NCBI GenBank assembly: GCA_023382655.1
Contig: JAHDWK010000010.1
Coordinates: 124,001 to 188,000 of the forward strand
Reading direction: 5' to 3'
Origin: Anaerolineae bacterium
GTDB lineage: Bacteria; Chloroflexota; Anaerolineae; Promineifilales; Promineifilaceae
DNA: 64,000 nucleotides
In this document: piece by piece, positions 25,601-32,839 of the stretch
Numbering within the stretch: position 1 is the stretch's first letter
Layout: every line of letters begins with the position of its first letter
Notes under the pieces: model-generated
Database searches by the model: none
Told to the model about the DNA's origin: nothing
Seen by the model: only the letters and a program-made list of their open reading frames with translations
Program-made: the position numbers and the translations under genes

Positions 25601-27696
25601 TCAATGCGCACTGTAGCCGCACCGCTGCCGTCATCCAGGGTAATGCTGTAGGCGCTGCCACAGGAAGTAGGCATACCGCCGACGACACCTTCCATCTCAA
25701 TCAGCCAGCCTTCGCTGCTGCCGCTGGCTACCTGACCGGTGGTGTAGCTGATAGGTTCCACCGGCGGCCCGGCCGAAACCAACTCAAAGTAATAGAGCGG
25801 CGTCACCATTTGCTCCTGGTTGTTGAAGCTGCCGCGTGTGGCCACCATGCGCACTGTATCCCCCAGTGAGATGGGGGGATCGGCAATGAAAAAGGCAGCA
25901 ATACCCCCGCTGGCATCCTGGAAGGCCCATTCGGGCGCGTTGTTCCAGGTGTTGTTAGTGGCAATCACCTGCCCTTCCAGGCCAAACACTTGGCCGTTGC
26001 TGCCGGCGCGGGCATCGGCAATGGGCACAGAGATAAAGTTGACGGTCAGCACGCCGGTTTCGGTGGGATCATAGGGAATACCGTTGAGGCTGGCGTAAGT
26101 CCAGGCCGCGTGCGGGTTGCCTGCGCCCCAGTTGCCATCATACCGGGTGGTATAGGAGAAAACGCCGGGCACGGTTGGGGTGATGACCCCCACAAACTCA
26201 TCATTATTACCAGCCTGCGTGTTGAAGTTCATGGGGAACCAATCCCAATTAGCGGGAGTGGCTTCTGTACCATAACCAACTTCTGCTTTCAGGCCACGCC
26301 CTTCCCCGGCGGGGTCGGTCACATTGTTAATGTAAAGCTGCCCATAGATATTCTCGGTCGCCACCCCCATATCGGTCGTGGTGGTAAGCGGCCACTGCAA
26401 ATTAGCCCAACCCACCAATACATGGCGGTAATTATCAGCGGTAGCATTGCCACTGACAGTCAGTGAGCGGTTATTGGTGTTCAGCCAATCCCACTGCGGT
26501 GGGCCACTGGGCACGGTGTCGGTGTAAACAATGTATTTGTAGCCGTAATCACCGGCGGTCAGACCGGGCACGGTGACGCTGAAAACGGCAAATGCGCCGT
26601 CGGCAGTTAAGGGGGTACTGGCCGGATTCCAGCCATTAAAATCACCCGCCAGGTAAACGGCTTCGCCAGACTGCACCACATCTTCCAGGTCATGGTACAC
26701 AAAGGTGATGTCGCCATTGAGGGATTCGGTACTGAAGGTGAAGGGGTAGTTGACGGTGAGGGTGAGGCCGTCGCTGTCACTCACCTCGTCGGCCAGGACG
26801 GTGACGGTGCATTGCTCGTCATAGGCAAAGGATGAGGCCGGGGTGATGGTGTAAGAAACGGCCGGGCTGGCCGGGGCCGTGGTGCCGGTGATGGGGCCGC
26901 TGGTGGTACAGGCCAGGTCAAACCAGTCAGTCGTCAACGTCACCGCTTCGCTGAAGGTGATGGTGATGGTAGCCGCCAACGGCACGTTCGTCGCCCCATC
27001 GGCCGGATCGGTTTCCACAACAAAAGGTTCGCCAGCGCAACTGTAAGTGGTTGAACTGGTATTGCGCGGGGTGGGTACCCCAGCGGTGAAGTCAGTGGCA
27101 TTATCGTCGGCGTCGGTGCAACCGTTGTCGTTACGAATGACGGCCGTTGTATTACTTGGTGCTGGTGTTGGCCCACTGCCCTCAAAACAGTTGGCAGTTG
27201 CCCCAAAACCCACAAAATCAATAACCGTCGGCCCAAGTGGACATGCCCCAGCTAGAGGGGTGTTGTTATCCACCAACGCCACTTTGCCCGCAGTTGCTGC
27301 CATGGCAATTGTGCCGGTAATATCAGGAGTAGGGAGTGGGGTTATGCCGCCCGCCCCCTGCGCTTGCTGTATCAGGAAATACTGTCCTGGCTCGATTGAG
27401 CCGCTTAAGGCTGTCACCTGCCAGGTTGTGCCTGTAGACGAAGCGTACTGCACCGACCACCCCGTCAGGTCAATGGTAGAAGGGCCGCTGTTAAAGAGTT
27501 CCATGAAGTCATGGGTATAGGTAGCGCCAGCGTTACCGCCGCCACCGTAGACCTGGCTGAGGCGCAGGTCGTTGGCCAGGGGGGTGCGCACGGCCGTACC
27601 CTGATTATCCGATGTGGTGGCGGCAAAGGTCACGGCCGTCATCACCGCAAACAACGAAAAAAAGACAATCAGAAATAGAAACAACTTTCTGTGCAT
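22687..27696 (-). CDS. secreted ExeM/NucH-type extracellular endonuclease, multidomain
   Basis: 1669 residues with a Sec signal peptide (MHRKLFLFLIVFFSLFAVMT, cleaved near TFA/A). AAGGAGG lies 7 bases before ATG 27696; the longer frame is unsupported. Domains in order: lamin-tail domain (LSQVYGGGGNAGATYTHDF), SbsA/Big_5 Ig domain, starch-binding-like module (YLAGDFNGWNP), an OB-like module (ARAGSNGQVFGLEGQ), a second Big_5, another OB module (DGFFLQE-like), then an endonuclease/exonuclease/phosphatase domain (ASFNVLNYF, GLIEIEN, VAVNHLKSKGSACDD, IIGDLNSYA, SSDHDPVIVGL). Two almost identical 98-residue Ig repeats come next, and the end holds YGIYLPLIMKP plus 30 residues. Likely extracellular DNA degradation for nutrients or biofilm turnover. 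Confidence 0.9.
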   Translation of the reverse strand: MHRKLFLFLIVFFSLFAVMTAVTFAATTSDNQGTAVRTPLANDLRLSQVYGGGGNAGATYTHDFMELFNSGPSTIDLTGWSVQYASSTGTTWQVTALSGSIEPGQYFLIQQAQGAGGITPLPTPDITGTIAMAATAGKVALVDNNTPLAGACPLGPTVIDFVGFGATANCFEGSGPTPAPSNTTAVIRNDNGCTDADDNATDFTAGVPTPRNTSSTTYSCAGEPFVVETDPADGATNVPLAATITITFSEAVTLTTDWFDLACTTSGPITGTTAPASPAVSYTITPASSFAYDEQCTVTVLADEVSDSDGLTLTVNYPFTFSTESLNGDITFVYHDLEDVVQSGEAVYLAGDFNGWNPASTPLTADGAFAVFSVTVPGLTAGDYGYKYIVYTDTVPSGPPQWDWLNTNNRSLTVSGNATADNYRHVLVGWANLQWPLTTTTDMGVATENIYGQLYINNVTDPAGEGRGLKAEVGYGTEATPANWDWFPMNFNTQAGNNDEFVGVITPTVPGVFSYTTRYDGNWGAGNPHAAWTYASLNGIPYDPTETGVLTVNFISVPIADARAGSNGQVFGLEGQVIATNNTWNNAPEWAFQDASGGIAAFFIADPPISLGDTVRMVATRGSFNNQEQMVTPLYYFELVSAGPPVEPISYTTGQVASGSSEGWLIEMEGVVGGMPTSCGSAYSITLDDGSGAATVRIESATGINLCNLGIQNGDMLGVTGFSTQFQTTYQVKPRSVSDLHLFVDAPVVVGTVPTNNATNVLTNTVITIQFNEPVTVTAVWYAIQCSLSGVVSASSAPGGPADSYTITPDNPFVTGDICHVTVLADQVSNGGGLNMLADYQFSFTVGPAPVFGACGDTAVPIHFIQGDGLTTPIFGTTVVVEAVVVGSYQGTGQFSGFFLQERDGQADGDPATSEGIFVFGGALAAVAPGDLVRVRGTATEFNNLTQVASVSNLAVCNTGQTVTPAQMTLPVDDLMDWEAVEGMLVAFMHDLVVTEHFNLGRFGELQLSVNDRLWNPTNLVLPGAPALALQELNNRSRIMLDDGLNTQNPDPVVYPDPGLTYTNTLRTGALVHNLTGVLDYRANTYRVQPIGLVDFSDTAVRPEAPDVVSGTMRVASFNVLNYFTTLDDGNPICGPSQDLDCRGANTPFELERQRTKIINAILDIDADVIGLIEIENHITDTAVIDLVAGLNDLSGAGTYARIDTGPIGTDAIKQAFIYQPDRVTPIGDYVILDSTVDPRFLDTKNRPVLIQTFMENSSGELVTVAVNHLKSKGSACDDVNDPDIGDGQGNCNLTRLAAVEAMIDFLATDPTGSGSDRFLIIGDLNSYAMEDPIMALVAAGYTDLLRQFYGDAAYSYVFDGQFGHLDHALASASLLPEITGATAWHINADEPRVLDYNVEFKSAQQIIEWFGPEAFRSSDHDPVIVGLALTPVVVTPTMTILTPTDGAVYTSTDGTAVTIPVVITTTDFIIPDDGHWHLWLNGVDTGPVMAYDTSVDLLPGTHVISAELQLPDHTPLGIVDTVTVTVVVEEPEEPTMTIISPMDGAVYTSTNGTAVTIPVVITTTDFIIPDDGHWHLWLNGVDTGPVMGYETVVDLLPGTYVISAELQLPDHTPLGIVDTVEVTVNVTYGIYLPLIMKPVSNAPTSGAPEAAAPPSHSNRLVALTNLPL
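22835..23400. repeat. 294-bp tandem direct repeat inside the nuclease gene
   Basis: Equivalent points (GGGTAGTTGCAGTTCGGCG) start at 22867 and 23161, a period of 294 bp or 98 codons, with very high identity. It encodes two Ig-like repeats with DDGHWHLWLNGVDTGPVM, suggesting recent duplication or ongoing gene conversion. Confidence 0.85.
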
Positions 27697-27864
27697 GTTG
27701 TACCTCCTTCGTACAAATTGGCGTAAATGGCCAACAATTTTTCCGCGAAACGCCGCAACGTTCCTGGAAATTCGCAACGGATCAATTGGGACAAGATTTT
27801 AAGAGGCGTTGGTAAGGTTCCATCCTATGGAGGGCTTGCAAAAACATTCAAGGGCACACTCCTA

Positions 27865-27894
27865 ATCATACCAAGTTGTGAGCAAAAGGCACAA
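27865..27894 (-). promoter_or_regulatory. candidate promoter for the secreted nuclease
   Basis: On the minus strand TTGTGC (27894-27889) and TATGAT (27870-27865) are 18 bases apart, giving a leader of roughly 160 bases before ATG 27696. Confidence 0.35.
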
Positions 27895-27997
27895 AGATGA
27901 CTGAACAATTGGTGGCCCCTAAAGCGTTGCTACGGGCTGCCTCCTTGTGGCAGGAGTTGGCAAAAATCAGGGCGCCGATAGAAGGCCAAATCATCTA

Positions 27998-28026
27998 TTG
28001 CGCAAATAGAACATTTGTACTATTAT
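27998..28026 (+). promoter_or_regulatory. candidate promoter for small membrane protein
   Basis: TTGCGC (27998-28003) and TATTAT (28021-28026) are 17 bases apart, about 29 bases before the ATG at 28055. Confidence 0.45.
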
Positions 28027-28054
28027 CGTAACCGGGCGCAGGAAAGGAGAGCTT

Positions 28055-28276
28055 ATGGACGGATCAGAATTGATAGTGGCATTGTTTGCTCTGGTATTCC
28101 TGGCCTTTTGCCTGACGGCTATCGCCGTTATTGCGATGAGCAAGGATAAAGATGAGGTGGCTGACAAGAGCGTTTCTGCCTTGCGTCAGCTTAAATCTGA
28201 GTATTTGCGGCCAACAGCCAGATTGGAAAAACCAGATTCCACGAATGATGATGAAGAAGATGAGGCGCTCTTGTAA
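28055..28276 (+). CDS. small single-pass membrane protein
   Basis: 73 residues: one hydrophobic helix at about 5-27 (ELIVALFALVFLAFCLTAIAVIAM), then a charged cytoplasmic tail ending in an acidic run (DDEEDEALL). AAAGGAGAG lies just upstream, with its own promoter-like boxes and its own terminator, so it is a real monocistronic gene despite its size. No family recognised; the function is unknown. Confidence 0.7.
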   Translation: MDGSELIVALFALVFLAFCLTAIAVIAMSKDKDEVADKSVSALRQLKSEYLRPTARLEKPDSTNDDEEDEALL

Positions 28277-28278
28277 AC

Positions 28279-28310
28279 AAAAAGCCAACGGCCGTTACCC
28301 GTTGGCTTTT
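28279..28310 (+). terminator. intrinsic terminator containing an ACGGCCGT site
   Basis: AAAAGCCAACGG pairs with CCGTTGGCTTTT around a short loop, ending in TTTT. The A-tract on the left and T-tract on the right make it symmetric, so it may serve the convergent minus-strand gene as well. Confidence 0.8.
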
Positions 28311-28340
28311 CATACCATATTTCACCGGCAACCAGCATGG

Positions 28341-28877
28341 TTACTCCTCAATTTTTGGCGCATTTTCACCGGTTGCGGGCAGCGGTTTGTGTCCACTCAG
28401 TGAGCGCTTCAAGGATTCCTCGGCATCTTCTGCCAGTGTTGTGTGCAACACTTTGCCCTCATACTGCCGCAGTGCCGCCAACGCCACATCCGCCTGCGCC
28501 GAACGCACAACAATAAACAGAGCCGATGTACCCGGCTGGATAGATTCGCTGACATCTTTGATGAAATTGTTGTCAACACCCCGATTCATCATCGCGCCTA
28601 CCGCACCACCGGCTAAACCACCCACCAGCATCATGCCAATTGGCCCGCCAAATACCGCTCCCACAAACAGGCCAATCAGGCCACCGGCGGTTATACCTTC
28701 TTTCGTGGTCTGATCAACGGCATTGCGGGCATGAACCTCACCTGCCGCATCTTTACGCACCACTACCGTATCTTCCAGACGCATATATCCTTGATGCTGG
28801 ACGCTCTTGATGCTGTTTAACACTTCATCTGCCTTTTCTTCAGTCTCAAAGGCAATCACGATCATTTCTCTGCTCAT
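28341..28877 (-). CDS. DUF1269 family protein
   Basis: 178 residues. The N-terminal ferredoxin-like part (MIVIAFETEEKADEVLNSIKSV, VVVRKDAAGEVHARNA) leads to a glycine-rich membrane-inserting hairpin (GLIGLFVGAVFGGPIGMMLVGGLAGGAVGAMM) and a C-terminal segment TSALFIVVRSAQADVALAAL. This order is characteristic of DUF1269. GGAGG precedes the start. The family is often linked to stress or envelope functions but has no proven role. It is convergent with the small membrane protein gene. Confidence 0.85.
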   Translation of the reverse strand: MSREMIVIAFETEEKADEVLNSIKSVQHQGYMRLEDTVVVRKDAAGEVHARNAVDQTTKEGITAGGLIGLFVGAVFGGPIGMMLVGGLAGGAVGAMMNRGVDNNFIKDVSESIQPGTSALFIVVRSAQADVALAALRQYEGKVLHTTLAEDAEESLKRSLSGHKPLPATGENAPKIEE

Positions 28878-29029
28878 CGGTTAATCCTCCAACTTTGTCG
28901 CTCTCATCCCCCATCCAGTAATAAAGTACATTGTACACCGTTTGTCATGGGGTACAAGATAGCGAATGGTGTATGGTGTATCAAAAAACGAGGCAATGCC
29001 ATACACAATAAACTCCGAAAGGGCCAACC

Positions 29030-29530
29030 TCAGACTGATTCCTGGAAGGCTGCCAGATGGTCACGGATATGCCAGAAGCTGTTGCCGGCGATATTCAGCC
29101 ACACCGGCTGCTCAGGAAACCAGTCAAGGCGGCCCGGTTCTAGCAAATCTTCCTCGATCATGGTAGCGACAACGGCCGTCAACCTCTCACCCGCCTGCCG
29201 ATACGCCGCCATTATCGCCGCGGCGGGCATATCCTTGTGGGCGGCAAAAATATGATCGTTTAGCCGGTTCATGATGGCCTCGTCCTCCACTTCATTTCCG
29301 GTCAATTCATAGCCCGGCTGATAGCGGGTCACCAGTTCGCCATTGATGGTCTTTTCCAGCCAACCCGCTGCCAGATTCATCCAGGCCGTAATGTGGGCAA
29401 GGGTATCTTTCACCGACCAATCGCCACCAGGGCCAGGATCGGCCATCTCTGTCTCGGTCAGCGTCGCCAGAAACTCCTCCATCTCTTCATTGGCTTTACT
29501 CATTTCTCCCAACAGTTCAAACTTGTTCAT
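29030..29530 (-). CDS. DinB/ClbS-DfsB-like four-helix-bundle protein
   Basis: 166 residues with the pattern MNKFELLGEMSKANEEMEEFLATL, GDWSVKDTLAHITAWMNLAAGWL and a C-terminal WHIRDHLAAF. The histidines in AHITAW and HIRDH are the usual metal ligands of the DinB-like fold, and the ordering matches the ClbS/DfsB subgroup. ClbS itself is a cyclopropane hydrolase protecting against colibactin; most relatives are uncharacterised. AAAGGAGC precedes the ATG. A GTTCGTAGTA-ended palindrome lies directly upstream, between this gene and the SDR gene, which may share a promoter with it. Confidence 0.8.
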   Translation of the reverse strand: MNKFELLGEMSKANEEMEEFLATLTETEMADPGPGGDWSVKDTLAHITAWMNLAAGWLEKTINGELVTRYQPGYELTGNEVEDEAIMNRLNDHIFAAHKDMPAAAIMAAYRQAGERLTAVVATMIEEDLLEPGRLDWFPEQPVWLNIAGNSFWHIRDHLAAFQESV

Positions 29531-29551
29531 CTTTTGCTCCTTTGTTAGTCC

Positions 29552-29606
29552 GTTCGTAGTAGGCGATTTATCGCCTCAAGAGGGCACTAAAGTGCCTACT
29601 ACGAAC
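29552..29606. repeat. 55-bp palindrome with GTTCGTAGTA ends
   Basis: Terminal GTTCGTAGTAGGC pairs with GCCTACTACGAAC. Between them are two smaller hairpins (GGCGATTTATCGCC; GGCACTAAAGTGCC). Relatives with the same ends but different interiors are at 44108 and 46921. Confidence 0.8.
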
Positions 29607-29611
29607 AATTT

Positions 29612-30373
29612 TCATGCCGCCGTCCAGCCGCCATCAATGGTCACGGCCGTACCCGTGACAAAGCTACTGGCTGGACTGGCTAAAAATAAAACGGCCGGAC
29701 GAATTTCGTGCCTCTCCGCCCAGCGCTGCATGGGCACTACCCGGTTAATGAAGGCGTCGCCCTGGGCGTTGCCGATGAGCGGCGCGTTGAGTTCGGTGGC
29801 AAAGGGGCCGGGGCAAAGGGCATTGACGGTGATGCCGGTTTGCGCCAGTTCCAACGCCAGCGCCCGCGTCAACTGCAAGACGGCCCCTTTGGAGGTGCAA
29901 TAGTTGACCCGGTTTTCCAGCCCCACCAGACTGAGCGCCGAACCCATGTTGATGATACGGCCGTAGCCCGCCGCTTTCATGATCGGTACCACCGCCCGGC
30001 ACATAAAAAAGACGCCGTCTACATTCACGCTCTGCACCCGCCGCCAGTTTTCGTCGGAAATCTCGGTGATGGGTTGGCGGATGTTGATACCGGCATTGTT
30101 GATGAGGATGTCAATGCGGTCAAAGCGGTCATGCACCTCCATGACAAAGCGATCCACGGCCGTCGAATCCGTCACGTCCAGCGGCAAACCGATAGCTTTA
30201 ATCCCTGTTTTATCCGCCACCTCCGCCGCTGCCTGCACTACGTCCGCTTCGGTACGCGCCGCCAGGACGATGTGCGCGCCCGCTTCCGCCAGCGCCAATG
30301 CCATTTCCAGCCCCAACCCCTTCGAGCCGCCGGTGATGACGGCCGTTTGCCCTGTAAGATTAAATACTTTCAT
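29612..30373 (-). CDS. SDR-family oxidoreductase (classical)
   Basis: 253 residues: cofactor motif TGGSKGLG at about 14-21, NNAG at about 94, catalytic Ser in MGSALSLVG and the YCTSK (YxxxK) pair, ending [13 protein letters not shown]. This is a complete classical SDR of the type annotated as gluconate 5-dehydrogenase or 3-ketoacyl-ACP reductase-like. The R in LAARTEADV after strand 2 suggests NADP(H). Substrate unknown. It lies downstream of the AT-rich hypothetical and hydroxyacid dehydrogenase genes on the same strand with short gaps, so the three may form one transcript. Confidence 0.92.
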   Translation of the reverse strand: MKVFNLTGQTAVITGGSKGLGLEMALALAEAGAHIVLAARTEADVVQAAAEVADKTGIKAIGLPLDVTDSTAVDRFVMEVHDRFDRIDILINNAGINIRQPITEISDENWRRVQSVNVDGVFFMCRAVVPIMKAAGYGRIINMGSALSLVGLENRVNYCTSKGAVLQLTRALALELAQTGITVNALCPGPFATELNAPLIGNAQGDAFINRVVPMQRWAERHEIRPAVLFLASPASSFVTGTAVTIDGGWTAA

Positions 30374-30393
30374 TTAGTTTCCAATACCAGCCT

Positions 30394-30852
30394 TTAACTT
30401 GCGAATTCTTTTCCTGCATGTTCAAGTGCCATTTCGTATTGAGTTCGATCAAATTCAAACGGTCCAAACAAGTCATATTTCCAGGAATCTTTCCGGTGTG
30501 GTTGGCTGAAATCTTTCCAGACTATCATCTCTTCCATGATGATGATTTTTACAAGCAAAGGCCAACAAACTGAGGTTCTACATCTACCACACACCAAAAC
30601 TGCTGTCTTTCCATCAATGTCGTGATAGTCATCATAATTAGGATCAGGATCACCAAAGAAATGGCGGGATGGAGGTAAAACAAGATGTGGTTGAAGCCCC
30701 ATATAACTACCAGCAATATTTGGATGACCTTCAGTTTCAGCAAACGGCATTTCATGATCTCTCAACACGACGATAAAGTCTTTTTCATTGATGAAAATCT
30801 CGATTTCTGGATATTTGTGCTTGTCTTTGATTTTGAACTCGATCTTATCCAT
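30394..30852 (-). CDS. uncharacterised CxxC...CWPL protein, AT-rich
   Basis: 152 residues, not assigned to a named family. Visible features: IEIFINEKDF, a LRDHEMPFAETEG segment, GDPDPNYDDYHD, then VLVCGRCRTSVCWPLLVKI with Cys spaced as a possible zinc or redox site, and a C-terminal FEFDRTQYEMALEHAG. I recall this arrangement in widespread uncharacterised bacterial proteins. Its DNA is visibly AT-richer than all neighbours and contains no ACGGCCGT, which points to recent transfer. It begins 3 bases after the hydroxyacid dehydrogenase stop. Confidence 0.75.
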   Translation of the reverse strand: MDKIEFKIKDKHKYPEIEIFINEKDFIVVLRDHEMPFAETEGHPNIAGSYMGLQPHLVLPPSRHFFGDPDPNYDDYHDIDGKTAVLVCGRCRTSVCWPLLVKIIIMEEMIVWKDFSQPHRKDSWKYDLFGPFEFDRTQYEMALEHAGKEFAS

Positions 30853-30855
30853 AAT

Positions 30856-31764
30856 TTATCCACCTACCTTGCCCCCATCACTAATTTCAAGACCGGCCAG
30901 ATTCTCTAGTGCTTTGACCAGCGCATGATTGCCTTCTGCGCCTAAGCCTTGCTGCTGCAAAGTGCGGTAGAGGTTGAAGACGGTGCTGGTAGTCAGCGCG
31001 GGCACACCGAGCGCATCGGCCGTATCCAGCACCAACCGCAAATCTTTTTGTTGCAAATCAATGGTGAAACCGGGTCGCCAGTCACGCTGAATGACCTGTG
31101 GGCCACGATTGGCGAGCATCCAACTGCCGGCGGCACCACCGGACACGGCCGTCAACACCTTCGCCAAATCCAGCCCACCCGCCTGGGCAAACAGGAGGGC
31201 TTCGCTGATGCCGAGCATCGTCACCACCACCAAAATCTGGTTGACCAACTTCACCGTCTGCCCCGCGCCCGTTGGCCCCACGTGGGTGATGGTTTTGCCC
31301 ATGGCCTGAAAGATGGGTAGGGCGCGGCTGAACTGGGCTTCGTCGCCGCCAACCATGATGGAGAGTGTGCCTTTGGCTGCGCCTTCGCTGCCGCCGCTGA
31401 CCGGCGCGTCCAGCAGGTGAGCCCCTTTCTGCGCCAGAATCCCGGCGAACCGCTGCGTGGCCTGTGGGCTGATGGTGCTGCAATCAATCACCAGATTGCC
31501 CGCCGCCGCGCCATAAATGATGCCGTTTTCATGCAGGAGCACCGCTTCCACATCCGGCGTGTCGCTGACGCAGGTGATGATGATGTCGCAGTGGGCGGCC
31601 ACATCGGCCGGGCTGCTGGCCGCCGTTGCCCCTTCGGCTACCAATTGTTCTGTCTTGCTGTGTGTCCGGTTCCAGACGCGCAAGGGAAATCCGGCCTTGA
31701 GCAAATTGCGCGCCATCCCTTGCCCCATGATGCCCAGACCGATAAAGCCGATTTTTTCTTGCAT
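30856..31764 (-). CDS. beta-hydroxyacid dehydrogenase (GarR/HIBADH-like)
   Basis: 302 residues: GLGIMGQGMARNL nucleotide-binding motif at about 9-21, substrate motif DAPVSGGSEGAAKG at 119-132, and catalytic K172 in GQTVKLVNQI. Arg after strand 2 (WNRTHSK) indicates NADP(H) preference. The family oxidises 3-hydroxyisobutyrate or reduces tartronate semialdehyde; which one applies is not decidable. It is the first gene of a possible three-gene minus-strand unit with the AT-rich gene and the SDR. Confidence 0.9.
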   Translation of the reverse strand: MQEKIGFIGLGIMGQGMARNLLKAGFPLRVWNRTHSKTEQLVAEGATAASSPADVAAHCDIIITCVSDTPDVEAVLLHENGIIYGAAAGNLVIDCSTISPQATQRFAGILAQKGAHLLDAPVSGGSEGAAKGTLSIMVGGDEAQFSRALPIFQAMGKTITHVGPTGAGQTVKLVNQILVVVTMLGISEALLFAQAGGLDLAKVLTAVSGGAAGSWMLANRGPQVIQRDWRPGFTIDLQQKDLRLVLDTADALGVPALTTSTVFNLYRTLQQQGLGAEGNHALVKALENLAGLEISDGGKVGG

Positions 31765-31792
31765 GTGCTGTTTTCTCCTACTTATTTGGCGT

Positions 31793-31870
31793 AATCCGTG
31801 ACCCGTTACCCGTAATCCGTTTGGAGATAAGTCACAGATTACGGTTTACGACTTACGGATAACGCAATTA
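31793..31870. repeat. GTAATCCGTGACCCGTTAC word repeats
   Basis: Repeated GTAATCCG/CCGTTACCC words on the left face complementary GATTACGG/TTACGAC words on the right, forming an imperfect hairpin upstream of the hydroxyacid dehydrogenase and DUF4256 genes, which diverge here. Confidence 0.7.
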
Positions 31871-31986
31871 TCCCTCACCTGTTCTGTTTCCTCAAATGGG
31901 TATAATCATTCCACGCCCGGCCAATGGTGGAATCAAGATCATCGTGGTCAAGGTGAATCAAGCAAGGCAAACAGGTGGAGACAGAA

Positions 31987-32550
31987 ATGCAAAAGAAAAA
32001 AGTGCTCAATGGCATCGAACGGGAAGAGCTACTGGATGTATTAAAAACCCGTTTTGAGAAAAACAGGGAGCGCCATGTGGGTCTTGAATGGGCTGACGTG
32101 CAGGCAAAGCTGGAAGCGCATCCTGGAAAGCTGTGGTCGCTGCATGAGATGGAGAGAACAGGCGGTGAACCGGATGTGGTGGGGTATGATGAAAAGACGG
32201 CCGTATACATTTTTGTTGATTGTGCCCCGGAAAGCCCGAAGGGCCGCCGCAGTCTGTGTTATGACCGGGAGGCATGGGAGGCGCGGAAGGAACATAAACC
32301 GGAGGGTAACGCGGTGGACACGGCCGTTGCCCTGGGCATTGAGCTCCTAACAGAAGAACAATACCGTGAGCTGCAGGAACGGGAAGCGTTCGACACTAAA
32401 ACGTCTAGTTGGGTGAAAACACCGGCGGCGATTAGAAAACGTGGCGGCGCACTCTTTTGTGATCGTCGTTACGACCATGTATTCACGTATCACAATGGCG
32501 CGGAATCTTATTATGCCGCCAGGGGGTTTCGGGGTTTGTTGAGGGTTTAG
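31987..32550 (+). CDS. DUF4256 family protein
   Basis: 187 residues, MQKKKVLNGIEREELLDVLKTRFEKN, then WADVQAKLEAHPGKLWSLHEMERTGGEPDVV, FVDCAPESPKGRRSLCYD, LLTEEQYRELQ and a C-terminal RGGALFCDRRYDHVFTYHNGAESYYAARGFRGLLRV. This is the DUF4256 signature over the whole length; no function is known for the family. ATG 31987 is preferred to GTG 31975 because AGGTGGAG lies at the right distance. A TATAAT at 31901-31906 may be its -10 box. Confidence 0.88.
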   Translation: MQKKKVLNGIEREELLDVLKTRFEKNRERHVGLEWADVQAKLEAHPGKLWSLHEMERTGGEPDVVGYDEKTAVYIFVDCAPESPKGRRSLCYDREAWEARKEHKPEGNAVDTAVALGIELLTEEQYRELQEREAFDTKTSSWVKTPAAIRKRGGALFCDRRYDHVFTYHNGAESYYAARGFRGLLRV

Positions 32551-32560
32551 CGTGTGATCC

Positions 32561-32593
32561 AACCTCCCGGAGCTTTTGAAGCTCCGGGAGGTT
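32561..32593. repeat. 33-bp palindrome, family D
   Basis: AACCTCCCGGAGCTT and complement (15 bp, perfect) around a TTG loop, 10 bases after the DUF4256 stop. It has the same length and position relative to genes as the family A palindromes but unrelated arms. Confidence 0.8.
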
Positions 32594-32730
32594 CGCCGCG
32601 TTTAGAGTCACGCATCACGGATTACGAATTACGGTTTTCTGAACGGTTTCTCTATAAGACGGCCGTCACATTGCCAACTCCCCCCCCATCCGGTAGAATT
32701 CCCCCAGATTATTTAACTTACACAACCCAC

Positions 32731-32760
32731 TACCCGGCCCATCCAGGCCGGGTATTTTTA
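32731..32760 (+). terminator. hairpin with T-tract before typA
   Basis: TACCCGGCC and GGCCGGGTA around CATCCA, followed by TTTTTA. It probably ends DUF4256-side transcription about 80 bases before typA. Confidence 0.65.
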
Positions 32761-32838
32761 TGCCGTAATCCGTAGGCCGTAACCCGTAACCCATAATCGG
32801 TTCACGGATTACGGTTCACGGATTACGGTTCACAAACG
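32761..32838. repeat. GTAATCCG / ACGGATTACGGTTC word repeats before typA
   Basis: Left half carries CCGTAATCCGT and CCGTAACCC words, right half two exact CACGGATTACGGTT copies in complement, giving a hairpin that ends one base before the typA start codon. It must lie in the typA leader or promoter. Confidence 0.7.
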
Positions 32839-32839
32839 T

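Larger units (their letters stand above)
27697..28054. other. 358-base divergent intergenic region
   Basis: It separates the nuclease gene (minus) from a small membrane protein gene (plus) and carries a candidate promoter for each. No RNA gene was recognised, and no ACGGCCGT site is present. Confidence 0.6.

Noticed and set aside
23830..25869. 679-codon open frame on the plus strand opposite the ExeM/NucH-type nuclease
   Set aside because: It lies fully antisense to a gene with signal peptide, domain order and catalytic motifs. It has no ribosome site and a His/Arg/Gln-rich low-quality translation typical of GC-rich shadow frames.
32761..32838. Possible CRISPR-like or riboswitch array before typA
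   Set aside because: Units are short degenerate words without spacers of constant length; the same words occur at many gene ends, so it is treated as a word-repeat hairpin.
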